Shown piece by piece: positions 53,041 through 60,969 of a stretch of 64,000 nucleotides of DNA (its first letter is position 1; every line of letters begins with the position of its first letter). Source of the stretch: Citricoccus muralis (GTDB taxonomy: Bacteria > Actinomycetota > Actinomycetes > Actinomycetales > Micrococcaceae); contig NZ_CP121252.1 in NCBI RefSeq assembly GCF_029637705.1, positions 620,001 through 684,000 of the forward strand, in the 5' to 3' direction. Below the pieces are notes generated by a model that did not search any database, was not told where the DNA came from, and was given only the letters and a program-made list of their open reading frames with translations. Position numbers and translations under genes: made by a program.

Positions 53041-54105
53041 TCAGGCGGAGACGAAGCTGTTGTCGACCCATTCGGAGACGTCGTGGCCGGACTCGACGAG
53101 GCCGGCGTCGACCAGCTCCTGGTAGCCCTCTTCCCAATAACTCTCGTCGGTCACCAGCAACTCGGCCGTGCCGTCGGCGGTCCACAGGGCGCGCGCCTGG
53201 TCGAGCGCCTCCCGGGCGATCTCGTCGTCGTCGAGGGAGGCGAAGGAGTACTCGCTGCGCAGCGTCTCCAGCACCTCGTCCAGGCTTTCGTCGTCGACCA
53301 TCGCCTGCGTGGCCTGCTTGATGGCGGTCAGGTAGCTGCCGATCGCGTCGCCGTGCTGCTCAAGGGAGTCGCGGCTGGCCGTGTAGATCTGGGCGTCAGC
53401 GCGCACCTGGTATCCGCTGTCGAAGTAGTCGGCTTCACCCGGGTACTGGTGCATGGTGGTGATGGCCTGGTCGATGCTGACCATGTAGCCGGCGATGTCG
53501 CCGCGCTTGACGAGCTCGAATGTTCCCGGGCCGAGACCGACCACCTGGCGCTGCACTTCTGACGGGTCAATGCCGGCCTTGTGCAGCATCAGCGACAACG
53601 ACTTGTCACTGGTGCCGCCTTCGGAAGGCACCCCGACGGTCTTGCCGGCGAAATCCTCCGGAGAGGCTAGTGGTGCGTCCGTGCTGTAGAGCGTGCGGAT
53701 GGAGGAACCGCGCACAATGCTGCCCACATTCACCAGCGGCTGTCCGTCGGCGGCGGCCGTCATCAGATCGATCAAGCCGACGCGCGTGAGCGGGCCGGCC
53801 CCAGAGACGAGCGTCTGAATGGCCTGCGGGGAACCCTTGGTGGTCTGGAACGTCACGTCCAGTCCCTGATCCGCGAAGTAGCCACCCGCTGCGGCCATCA
53901 GCTCCGGTGCGACGGAGAGGGTCTCCATCGGCAGGTAGCTCAAGTAGGTGAAGGCGGAAGTGGATCCGTTGCTGGCACCACCGCCCGCAGCACCGCCGGC
54001 GCTGCCGCAGGCGGTCAGTGCGCCAAGGGCCGCCAGACCGAGGGAACCGCCGAGGAATCCTCGACGGGAGATGGACTGAAATGGTGCTGCGGACTGCCGT
54101 GACAT
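53041..54105 (-). CDS. NitT/TauT-type ABC substrate-binding lipoprotein (Tat signal)
   Basis: 354 residues. A twin-arginine signal SRRGFLGGSLGLAALGAL ends in the lipobox LTAC, suggesting Tat export followed by lipidation. The mature part FTYLSYLPMETLSVAPELMAAAGGYFADQGLDV is of the SsuA/NMT1 fold. First gene of the transporter-dehydratase-AcnX operon; an inverted repeat and a CRP-like site precede it. Confidence 0.9.
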   Translation of the reverse strand: MSRQSAAPFQSISRRGFLGGSLGLAALGALTACGSAGGAAGGGASNGSTSAFTYLSYLPMETLSVAPELMAAAGGYFADQGLDVTFQTTKGSPQAIQTLVSGAGPLTRVGLIDLMTAAADGQPLVNVGSIVRGSSIRTLYSTDAPLASPEDFAGKTVGVPSEGGTSDKSLSLMLHKAGIDPSEVQRQVVGLGPGTFELVKRGDIAGYMVSIDQAITTMHQYPGEADYFDSGYQVRADAQIYTASRDSLEQHGDAIGSYLTAIKQATQAMVDDESLDEVLETLRSEYSFASLDDDEIAREALDQARALWTADGTAELLVTDESYWEEGYQELVDAGLVESGHDVSEWVDNSFVSA

Positions 54106-54119
54106 GGGTGCTCCTCGAG

Positions 54120-54155
54120 TTCAAAGGGTGATGCCTGCACTAGACACCCTTTCAA
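54120..54155. promoter_or_regulatory. Inverted repeat upstream of the transporter-AcnX operon
   Basis: TTCAAAGGGTG (54120-54130) and CACCCTTTCAA (54145-54155) are inverted copies with one mismatch and a 14-base spacer, 15 bases from the binding-protein start. Candidate operator for the adjacent IclR protein, or a 5' leader hairpin. Confidence 0.5.
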
Positions 54156-54164
54156 TCGAGGTAG

Positions 54165-54180
54165 TGTGAGGCTAGTCACA
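54165..54180. promoter_or_regulatory. CRP/GlxR-like site
   Basis: TGTGAGGCTAGTCACA has perfect TGTGA-N6-TCACA arms, the binding pattern of CRP/GlxR cAMP-dependent regulators. It lies 60 bases before the catabolic operon and 48 bases past the IclR stop. Confidence 0.65.
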
Positions 54181-54227
54181 TTTCACGACGTGGGATTTGT
54201 GGTCCGAATTTTGCAGAAAACCGCGGT

Positions 54228-54965
54228 TCAGGAGATCGCCCGGGAGATGCTCAGCGCGGTGGTCTGCACCGCGTGAGCCATGGTTCGCTCGCGTAGCACG
54301 CCGTGGGGAGTGTTGACCGAGAGGGCGGCGACGACCCTGCCGTCGGCACTCTTGATCGGAGCGGCCGCCGAGATGGACGTCTCATTGACCTGCCGGTCGC
54401 TGATGGCGAACCCCTGGGCGCGGATATCGGCCAGGGTCCGCCTGATCTGATGTGGATCGGTCACGGTGAGATTCGTCCGGCGCTCCAGCGTTGAACTGAG
54501 ATATTGCTCCTGGACCGACGACGGCGCGTGAGCCAGCAGTGCCAGCCCCACGGAGGTCAGATGCAGCGGATAGTGGCTGCCGACGTGGGGCCTCTCCGGA
54601 ACCTTGCCGGAGGGATACATCTTCTCCACGAAGACCGCCTGGAGGCCATCGCGGACAGCGAGGTGCACGGGGAAGCCGGAGACGTGCATCAGATCCCGCA
54701 TAAAAGGCAGTGCTGCCTGTTGGATCTGTCCCGACCTGGGGGAGGTGGTGCCCAGTTCCCAGAGGGAGAGTCCCGGGTGGTAGCGGTAGGCGGTGTCGAT
54801 CTCCAGGAGATCTTCCTCGGCCAGGGCGCGCAGAATCCGATGGCAGGTCGACACCGGGATCGTCGTGGCTCGAGACATCTCAGTAGCGGTGAGCCCGGCG
54901 CCGCTGTGGGCCAGGGTCTTCAGAATGCGCGCCACCCGGGCAAGAATGCCTCCGTTTGAATCCAC
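54228..54965 (-). CDS. IclR family transcriptional regulator of the transporter-AcnX operon
   Basis: About 245 residues. The winged helix LTATEMSRATTIPVSTCHRILRAL sits near residue 25, and the IclR effector domain ends with PIKSADGRVVAALSVNTPHG. GTG 54965 has GAGGGG six bases upstream; a GTG at 55001 adds 12 residues but lacks a ribosome site and overlaps the CRP-like site. It is co-directional with, and just upstream of, the operon it most likely regulates. Confidence 0.88.
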   Translation of the reverse strand: MDSNGGILARVARILKTLAHSGAGLTATEMSRATTIPVSTCHRILRALAEEDLLEIDTAYRYHPGLSLWELGTTSPRSGQIQQAALPFMRDLMHVSGFPVHLAVRDGLQAVFVEKMYPSGKVPERPHVGSHYPLHLTSVGLALLAHAPSSVQEQYLSSTLERRTNLTVTDPHQIRRTLADIRAQGFAISDRQVNETSISAAAPIKSADGRVVAALSVNTPHGVLRERTMAHAVQTTALSISRAIS

Positions 54966-54986
54966 TGCGCGCCCCTCAGCCGGTGA

Positions 54987-55002
54987 TGTGTGCTGACTCA
55001 CA
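54987..55002. promoter_or_regulatory. CRP/GlxR-like site upstream of the IclR gene
   Basis: TGTGTGCTGACTCACA matches TGTGA-N6-TCACA at nine of ten arm positions and shares CTGACTCACA with the site at 20802. Confidence 0.4.
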
Positions 55003-55150
55003 CTCTATCGGTTGAGTTATTGCTGTCATGGACCGCGACTTCGCGGCACCAGCGGCGCTGCGTTCATCTACGGCAACTTCACATATTCCTCTAGGTTTAC
55101 GTCCAGGTTCGACCTAGCATGGAGATGAACGTCACTCGCAAAGGAGCATT

Positions 55151-56263
55151 GTGAATTTTTCGGAACGTTTGTACTCGCTAGCGGCCAAAATGCACCAGCA
55201 GAAAGACCTTATCGCTACAGAAGAGGCGACGAAGAATGCTTTGGTGATGCCATTCATCTCGTCGATCCTTGGATATGACGTCTTCAACCCACTGGAGGTT
55301 GTGCCGGAATTCACGGCAGATCTCGGCATCAAGAAGGGCGAGAAGATCGACTATGCCATCGTCCGGGATGGCGAAATCCAGATGTTGGTCGAGTGCAAGA
55401 GTCTGACGAGCAATTTGAAGCTAGAACATGCATCGCAGCTCTTCCGATACTTCGCAGTGACGAAAGCGCGGATCGCCATTTTGACGAACGGTGAGCAGTA
55501 CCAGTTCTATACAGATCTGGACGCCCCGAACAAAATGGACTCGAAGCCATTCCTGGTTTTGGACCTCAACGACATTGACGATGCGTTGTTGCCTGAACTC
55601 AAGAAGCTGTCCAAAGAAGACTTCGACCTTGAATCGGTGGTGAACGCAGCCGAAGAGCTCAAATACATCAGCGCGATCAAGAGGCGCATCGGTGACTTCT
55701 TCCATGAAGCGGATGATGATTGGGTCAAATTCATTGCCTCGAAGGTTTACGAAGGTCCCGTCACACAACGGGTTCGAGAGCAGTTCGCCAGCCTCATCGC
55801 CAAAGCGACGCGTCAGTTCCTTCGGGACCAGGTCAACGATCGTCTGAAGACGGCGCTCGGGGACACTGCCGTGTCCGTAGAAAGCGGAGCCTCACTCGCT
55901 GAGAATCTTTCCAGCGAAGAAGTCGTTGATCAGGATCTGCAAGAAGCAGTCGTTGAGGATGACGGCATCGAAACCACGATTGAAGAGCTGGAAGGGTTCC
56001 ACATCATCAGGGCGATCGTGTGTAGCGAGGTTGCACCGGAGCGCATCTACTACCGGGACTCCAAGTCCTATTTCGCCATCATGCTCGATGACAATAACCG
56101 TCGATCGATAGCGCGGCTCCACTTCAATCGTTCCCAAAAGTACATCGGCACTTTTGACGAGGAACGCCGCGAAACCAGGCACCCCATCAACGGTTTGGTC
56201 GATATCTATCAGTTTGCTGATTCACTGAGGACCACAACCAAACAAATTCTCGAGAGTCTGTAA
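55151..56263 (+). CDS. Orphan HsdR_N-like restriction endonuclease-fold protein
   Basis: 370 residues. The N-terminal half resembles the nuclease domain of type I restriction R subunits. A PD-(D/E)xK core is visible as DLGIKKGEKIDYAIVRDGEIQMLVECKSL near residue 60-90 (Asp, then Glu-x-Lys). The rest is a predominantly helical part and a C-terminal beta region (FHIIRAIVCSEVAPERIYYRDSKSYFAIMLDD) that may bind nucleic acid. No helicase domain, methylase or specificity gene is nearby. Base composition is clearly less GC-rich than its flanks, suggesting transfer. GTG start with AAGGAG. Function may be defence or DNA repair. Confidence 0.75.
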   Translation: MNFSERLYSLAAKMHQQKDLIATEEATKNALVMPFISSILGYDVFNPLEVVPEFTADLGIKKGEKIDYAIVRDGEIQMLVECKSLTSNLKLEHASQLFRYFAVTKARIAILTNGEQYQFYTDLDAPNKMDSKPFLVLDLNDIDDALLPELKKLSKEDFDLESVVNAAEELKYISAIKRRIGDFFHEADDDWVKFIASKVYEGPVTQRVREQFASLIAKATRQFLRDQVNDRLKTALGDTAVSVESGASLAENLSSEEVVDQDLQEAVVEDDGIETTIEELEGFHIIRAIVCSEVAPERIYYRDSKSYFAIMLDDNNRRSIARLHFNRSQKYIGTFDEERRETRHPINGLVDIYQFADSLRTTTKQILESL

Positions 56264-56300
56264 CAGCTCCGCCGGGTGTACTTTCTTCTCTAAATTAGGT

Positions 56301-56336
56301 CATGGCTGCGAACACCATCGAGTGTCCGCAGCCATG
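56301..56336. terminator. Convergent terminator hairpin
   Basis: CATGGCTGCG (56301-56310) and CGCAGCCATG (56327-56336) with inner ACAC/GTGT form a long stem between the orphan nuclease gene and the gene at 56356. Confidence 0.7.
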
Positions 56337-56355
56337 ATCGTCTATGGAAAATGAG

Positions 56356-57150
56356 TCAGGACACCGGGGTGGGGGACTCGATCATCAGGGTGATCTCGCT
56401 CGGCGCGGGCCACTCGTTCAGGCTGGAGAACGCGACCTCGGCGTCGTCGTCGGCGTAAATGACGAGTTCGCCCAGCAGTCCGTCGTTGATCATCAACCGG
56501 ATCTCATGCTCCACCCCATTGCGCTGGAACACCCCGGCCACGCACCAAGTCTGCTGGAACGGGACGAGCCGGGTCGATTCCTCCGGCACGTGGAACACCA
56601 CGCTGTCATAGGTGGGCTCGAACGCGAGCTGCGTGGCTGAATTGATTTGTTCCTGGACGTCTTCGGACTGGATCAGCTCCTCGGGGGCCAGTAACTCCAG
56701 CACCTCGCGGACGCGCGGATGCAGCGGTTCGAAAAGGTCTTCTTCCTCGGTCTCCTCGAGCTCGCGTTCCCAAGCCGCGCGGGATTCCCAGCGGCTGAGC
56801 GCGCGGTCCAGGGCGAAGGTGCCGACCATGGTGGCGGCGGCCCCGGCGGCGATCCACCAACGTGGGTGCTCCGAGCCCTTGGACTCGATCCATTCGTGCA
56901 CGGCGGTGTCCCAGTGATCGAAGCGGCCATCGGCGGCCCACCAGCCGACGGCGTCGGCTCCGGCCTTGATGCCCCAACGTAGCAGGGCCGGCGTGGAGCG
57001 CAGGGTGGGGTTGCTGGTGCTGAGTGCGAGCACCGAGGTGAGGGCCGATCCGGCCTGGTAGTAGCGGCGGGTTTCGTCGTCGAGATCTCGAGGGTCAACG
57101 AGGCTGAAAGCGGACACGGCGGCGGTGGTGGCGATCTCCGAGAAAGTCAT
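56356..57150 (-). CDS. Hypothetical protein with central membrane-like segment
   Basis: 264 residues, family not recognised. The N-terminal half has moderately hydrophobic helices (RYYQAGSALTSVLALS, RWWIAAGAAATMVGTFAL); an acidic linker ELEETEEEDLFEPLHPRV near residue 135 follows. The C-terminal half has alternating strands (YDSVVFHVPEES, TWCVAGVFQRN, LLGELVIYADDDAEVAF) like a small beta domain. It stands alone between a convergent nuclease gene and the divergent riboswitch-controlled operon. Confidence 0.65.
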   Translation of the reverse strand: MTFSEIATTAAVSAFSLVDPRDLDDETRRYYQAGSALTSVLALSTSNPTLRSTPALLRWGIKAGADAVGWWAADGRFDHWDTAVHEWIESKGSEHPRWWIAAGAAATMVGTFALDRALSRWESRAAWERELEETEEEDLFEPLHPRVREVLELLAPEELIQSEDVQEQINSATQLAFEPTYDSVVFHVPEESTRLVPFQQTWCVAGVFQRNGVEHEIRLMINDGLLGELVIYADDDAEVAFSSLNEWPAPSEITLMIESPTPVS

Positions 57151-57282
57151 GGTCTCAGCTTAGGGTGTGTGCCGCGACGCCGGGAACAGCTGAAGCCGCG
57201 AGGGTGACGGAATGTGTCCCAGCGTGCGCGATCTGGGCCGAAAAGGTTGTCGACGTCGCGCGGGCCCGGCTAGGTTCGGGAC

Positions 57283-57400
57283 CAGAGAATCACGAGATCC
57301 GGTGCGAAGCCCTGGCTGACCGGACGGCAACCCTCTCGCCGTAGTGGGGTGCTCCAGGTGAGGATTCGGCCCGCGGTACGACCGTCCCGGGCAAGTACGT
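57283..57400 (+). ncRNA. SAM-IV riboswitch
   Basis: S-adenosylmethionine-sensing leader RNA. The core follows the SAM-I/SAM-IV consensus: CACGAG at 57291, AAGCCCTGGCTGACCGG, ACGGCAACCCTC, GTGGGGTGCTCCAGGTGA, with GAATC/GATTC closing P1. Downstream are a GC hairpin and GGGCAAG, the additional pseudoknot element that separates SAM-IV from SAM-I. It ends about 20 bases before the flavin monooxygenase start, so high SAM should switch the operon off. Ends approximate. Confidence 0.85.
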
Positions 57401-57417
57401 AGGAAAGGACCCTCCCC

Positions 57418-58800
57418 ATGTCGACGTCGACGTTTGCCCAGTTGAAAGAAGCCACCGCCGAGCACGGGCCCACCAGCGAGCAGCTGGCCCAGCACTTCAA
57501 TCCGGTATTCGCCCTGATCCGGGCCGGGGCGCAGCAACGGGAACTGGACCATGAGCTGGCTTTCGACGCGATCGAGTTATTGCGCGATTCCGGGTTCACC
57601 CGGGTGCGGCTGGGTCGGGAGTACGGCGGAATCGGGGCGAGCCTGCAGCAGCTGGCAGAGCTGCTGATCGAGCTTGCTGCGGCGGATTCCAACCTGCCGC
57701 AAGCCCTGCACGGGCACTTCATGTTCACCGAACAGCACGAGAACGAGTCCCAGGGCTCGGTGTCTCAATGGTGGCTGGCCGAGGTGGCCGCGGGCAAGAT
57801 CTTCGGCAACGCGCTGGTGGAGTTGCCGCCGACGGCAGGCAAGGCGCCGGTGCTGTTTTCCGACGTCGACGCCGACACCTCGCAGTCAGCGGTGGCCACC
57901 GGCACGAGCCAGATCGGGGAGATCTCCGGGGACAAGTTCTACTCCACCGGCGCGCTGTTCGCCGACTACCTGCTGGTGTCGGCCACGCGTCCCGGGCGCG
58001 AGGACGAGGGCCCGCTGTTTGTCGTCGTGGATGCGCATGACCGCGGGGTACAACGGGTGGATGACTGGAACGGGTTCGGCCAGCGGCTCACCGCATCCGG
58101 CACCACCACGTTCCGCGGGGTTCCGGTGCAGGCCGACCGGTTGCAGGAGTTCAACGTGCCCACCGGGGTGCTGGCCTACACGGTGCTGTGGATCGTGCTG
58201 ACCGCCACTCAAGCCGGGATTGGTGCGGCAGCACTGCGCGAGATCACCCGGTTCGTGCAGAAGCGGCGTCGGACCTACGATCACGCGACGGCGGAGACGC
58301 CCGCCCAGGATCCGCTGGTGCACCAGGTGATCGGGGCGGTGTCGGCGAAGGTGGCATCGGCGCGGCAGATCGTGCGCGGGGCGGCCGAGGTGGTTGAGGA
58401 GTCGTACCGGGCCACTCGCGGGCACACCGACCTGGAGGATCCGGTGTTCCTGGAGGCGCACGCCCGGGCGAACATTGCACTCTCGGAGGCGTCGCTGGTG
58501 GTGTCGGAGTTGATTCTGGATGCCACCGGGCAGATCTTTGAGGCCGGCGGCGCCTCCGCCACGGATGCGGCCAAGCAGTTGCACCTGCACTGGCTCAACG
58601 CGCGCGCCATCGCCAGCCACACCCCGCTGATCTACCGCACCCAGGCGGTGGGGAACTACCGGATCAACGGGGTGCTGCCGCCGCACCACTCGACAGCACG
58701 GAACTCCGATCCGGCTGCGGCGGGTGCCGGTGAAGCGGGTGAAGCGGGCGTTGAGGCTGGTGCTGTTGCGACGCCGGTACAGTTCGCAGAGGGCATCTGA
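57418..58800 (+). CDS. SfnB/DszC-like flavin-dependent monooxygenase (acyl-CoA dehydrogenase fold), first copy
   Basis: 460 residues with the acyl-CoA dehydrogenase fold but the character of sulfur-acquisition monooxygenases: GFTRVRLGREYGGIGASLQQL near residue 60, GDKFYSTGALFADYLLVSA near residue 165, DDWNGFGQRLTASGTTTF and the C-terminal HWLNARAIASHTPLIYR. These use reduced flavin and oxygen to break C-S bonds of organosulfur compounds. A low-complexity Ala-Gly-Glu tail of about 30 residues ends the protein. The SAM-IV riboswitch upstream supports a sulfur role. The second copy starts one base inside its stop. Confidence 0.85.
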   Translation: MSTSTFAQLKEATAEHGPTSEQLAQHFNPVFALIRAGAQQRELDHELAFDAIELLRDSGFTRVRLGREYGGIGASLQQLAELLIELAAADSNLPQALHGHFMFTEQHENESQGSVSQWWLAEVAAGKIFGNALVELPPTAGKAPVLFSDVDADTSQSAVATGTSQIGEISGDKFYSTGALFADYLLVSATRPGREDEGPLFVVVDAHDRGVQRVDDWNGFGQRLTASGTTTFRGVPVQADRLQEFNVPTGVLAYTVLWIVLTATQAGIGAAALREITRFVQKRRRTYDHATAETPAQDPLVHQVIGAVSAKVASARQIVRGAAEVVEESYRATRGHTDLEDPVFLEAHARANIALSEASLVVSELILDATGQIFEAGGASATDAAKQLHLHWLNARAIASHTPLIYRTQAVGNYRINGVLPPHHSTARNSDPAAAGAGEAGEAGVEAGAVATPVQFAEGI

Positions 58801-60077
58801 TGACAACGACGCGTGAGCTGGGAACACAGCCCGACCGAGTCCGGGCCGCGCATCAGAAGCTGGCCCCGGTGTTCGACCAGATCGCGGCCACCGCCGTGAG
58901 CCGGGAAGCCGCCGGGGAGCTGGACCGCGACGCGGTGCACGCCCTGCGCGACGCCGGCTACACCCGACTGCGCGTGCCGGAAGAGTACGGCGGGGCTGGG
59001 CTGAGCTTCGAGGAGGCCTCCTGGTTTCTGGTGGCCCTAGGCCGGGCCGATTCTAACCTGGCACAGGCACTGCGGGCGCACTGGCTGCACGTGGAGGATG
59101 TGCTGTCCCGTCCTGCAGATGACCCGGCCACGCCGGAATTTCGGGACCGGTGGCTGCGCCGGATCGGCGAGGGCGCCATCGTGGGCAACGCCCTCACGGA
59201 GCGCGGCAACGTGCGCGGGCAGACCGTCACGCGGCTGCACACCACCGAACGGCGCGACGCCGAGGGCTACCCCGTGCGAGTGCTCACCGGAGAGAAGTTC
59301 TACTCCACCGGGGCTGCGTATGCTGACTGGATCCTCGTCTCTGCCACCGACGACGACGGACAGCCCGTGAGCGCGGCCGTGCCGAGTACCGCGCCGGGCA
59401 TCACGATCGTCGACGACTGGGACGGCTTCGGCCAGCAGCTCACCGCCTCCGGGACCACCCGTTTCGCCTCGACCCCGGTGCCGCACGCCGATATCGCCCC
59501 GCCCGGGGACGGCCCCGATTCCGGCGGCCGCGTCGCGTTCGGACAGGCGCTCGCCCAGTACGTGCACCTGGCTGTGCTGACCGGCATCGGCCAGGCGGTG
59601 GTGGAGGAGGGCGCCGGCTACGTGCGCTCGCGGACCCGAGGGTTCTCCCATGGTGCCGCCGAGCTGCCGGGGCAGGACCCGCAGGTGCTGCACGTGGTGG
59701 GTCACGCGTCGTCGCAGATCTTCGGCGCCCGCGCTGCGTTTGCGGCGATTCTGCCGGAGCTGGCCCGCCAGCTGCAGGCCGAGTCGGACGGGCGGATCCT
59801 CCCGGAAATCGACGTCGACCGGCTCTACCTCTCCGTCTACCAAGCGCAGCAGGTGATCGCCCCGGCGGTACTTGCCACGGCGACCGCGATCTTCGAGGTG
59901 GGCGGGGCTTCGGCAGCGTCGGCCTCGCGCGGGCTGGACCGGCACTGGCGCAACGCCCGGGTGCTGGCCAGCCACAACCCGCTGATCTACCGGGCCCGGA
60001 TCATCGGTGACTGGGAGGTTAACGCCACCCCGGTCGAGCGCAGCTACACGGTGGGGACGCCCGGCCAGCAGCAGTGA
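58800..60077 (+). CDS. SfnB/DszC-like flavin-dependent monooxygenase, second copy
   Basis: 425-residue paralogue of the preceding gene: GYTRLRVPEEYGGAGLSFEEA, GEKFYSTGAAYADWILVSA, DDWDGFGQQLTASGTTRF and HWRNARVLASHNPLIYR align block by block. The ATG shares its A with the TGA of the first gene, so both are translated together and may form a heteromer or handle different sulfur compounds. No flavin reductase or sulfonate transporter gene is adjacent; reduced flavin must come from elsewhere. Confidence 0.85.
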   Translation: MTTTRELGTQPDRVRAAHQKLAPVFDQIAATAVSREAAGELDRDAVHALRDAGYTRLRVPEEYGGAGLSFEEASWFLVALGRADSNLAQALRAHWLHVEDVLSRPADDPATPEFRDRWLRRIGEGAIVGNALTERGNVRGQTVTRLHTTERRDAEGYPVRVLTGEKFYSTGAAYADWILVSATDDDGQPVSAAVPSTAPGITIVDDWDGFGQQLTASGTTRFASTPVPHADIAPPGDGPDSGGRVAFGQALAQYVHLAVLTGIGQAVVEEGAGYVRSRTRGFSHGAAELPGQDPQVLHVVGHASSQIFGARAAFAAILPELARQLQAESDGRILPEIDVDRLYLSVYQAQQVIAPAVLATATAIFEVGGASAASASRGLDRHWRNARVLASHNPLIYRARIIGDWEVNATPVERSYTVGTPGQQQ

Positions 60078-60113
60078 CGGCAGGTGTGACCACGGGGTGA
60101 CGGCAGGTGTGAC
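60075..60113 (+). repeat. 16-bp direct repeat after the monooxygenase operon
   Basis: TGACGGCAGGTGTGAC occurs at 60075-60090 and 60098-60113, separated by CACGGGG. The first copy contains the stop codon of the second monooxygenase. It could be a local duplication or a paired binding site for the following gene. Confidence 0.8.
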
Positions 60114-60242
60114 ACAATATCGGTGATTCGACGCCGCCTGGGGCAGCAGGCGCGCACGGGCCGGAGAGGCAGTGACACCGTCGTCGTCGAGACCCATCAC
60201 GTTGCTCATCATCGATTTTCGTCGCGTTCACAAGGAATGACT

Positions 60243-60917
60243 GTGCCCGAAACTGCCGCACCCGCACATTACGCACCCACCGGACGAGGCCTCTACGCCA
60301 TCTTCATGTCACTGATGGCCGTGGTGCTCATCCTCTCCAACATCGGAGCGGCCAAGGGGGTGGAGTTCGGGCCCATCATCACCGACGGCGGCTTCTTCCT
60401 CTTCCCGCTGGCCTACATCATCGGCGACGTCGTCTCCGAAGTCTACGGTTTCCGCGCCTCGCGCCGGGCCATTATCACCACCTTCGCCCTCTCCGCGTTC
60501 GCGGCCCTGTGCTACTGGATCATCATCGTGCTCCCCGGCGCCTCCTGGTATGACGGACAGGAAGCACTCGAGCGCACCCTGGGTCCAGTGTGGATGATTG
60601 TGGGCGCCTCGCTGCTCGGGTTCCTCGTGGGCCAGCTTTCGAATGCCTGGGTGATGACCCGGATGAAGCGCCGCAACGGCGAGCGACTGTTGTTCGGGCG
60701 CATCGCTGCGTCCACGCTGGTGGGTGAATTCCTGGACACCCTGGTGTTCTGCGCGATCGCCGCCCAGGTGATCGGCATCGAAACCATGGGCCAGTTCGTG
60801 AACTACGTGGTGGTCGGGTTCGTCTTCAAATCTGTGGTGGAGATCGTGTTCTCCCCGGTCACCATGTGGGTGATGGCCCTGGTCAAGCGCCACGAACCGG
60901 CCTACGGAGCGCGCTAA
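60243..60917 (+). CDS. Queuosine precursor transporter (YhhQ/VUT family)
   Basis: About 224-residue membrane protein with six helices. The family blocks are LILSNIGAAKGVEFGP near residue 28, FLFPLAYIIGDVVSEVYGFRASRRAI with the conserved Asp-Glu pair near residue 55, LLGFLVGQLSNAWVMTRMKRR and STLVGEFLDTLVFCAIA. Members import queuine or preQ precursors for tRNA modification. GTG 60243 is placed six bases after AAGGA; ATG 60237 is in frame but too close to it. With gluQRS at 1366 this suggests that the cell uses queuosine. Confidence 0.88.
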   Translation: MPETAAPAHYAPTGRGLYAIFMSLMAVVLILSNIGAAKGVEFGPIITDGGFFLFPLAYIIGDVVSEVYGFRASRRAIITTFALSAFAALCYWIIIVLPGASWYDGQEALERTLGPVWMIVGASLLGFLVGQLSNAWVMTRMKRRNGERLLFGRIAASTLVGEFLDTLVFCAIAAQVIGIETMGQFVNYVVVGFVFKSVVEIVFSPVTMWVMALVKRHEPAYGAR

Positions 60918-60936
60918 CCCTCCCGACTTGCAAAAC

Positions 60937-60969
60937 TTTGCACCAGTGCATAAACTGCACTGGTGCAAA
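60937..60969. promoter_or_regulatory. TetR operator overlapping the regulator start codon
   Basis: TTTGCACCAGTGCA (60937-60950) and TGCACTGGTGCAAA (60956-60969) form a perfect 14-bp inverted repeat with a 5-base spacer. The GTG start at 60963 lies inside the right arm. Confidence 0.85.
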
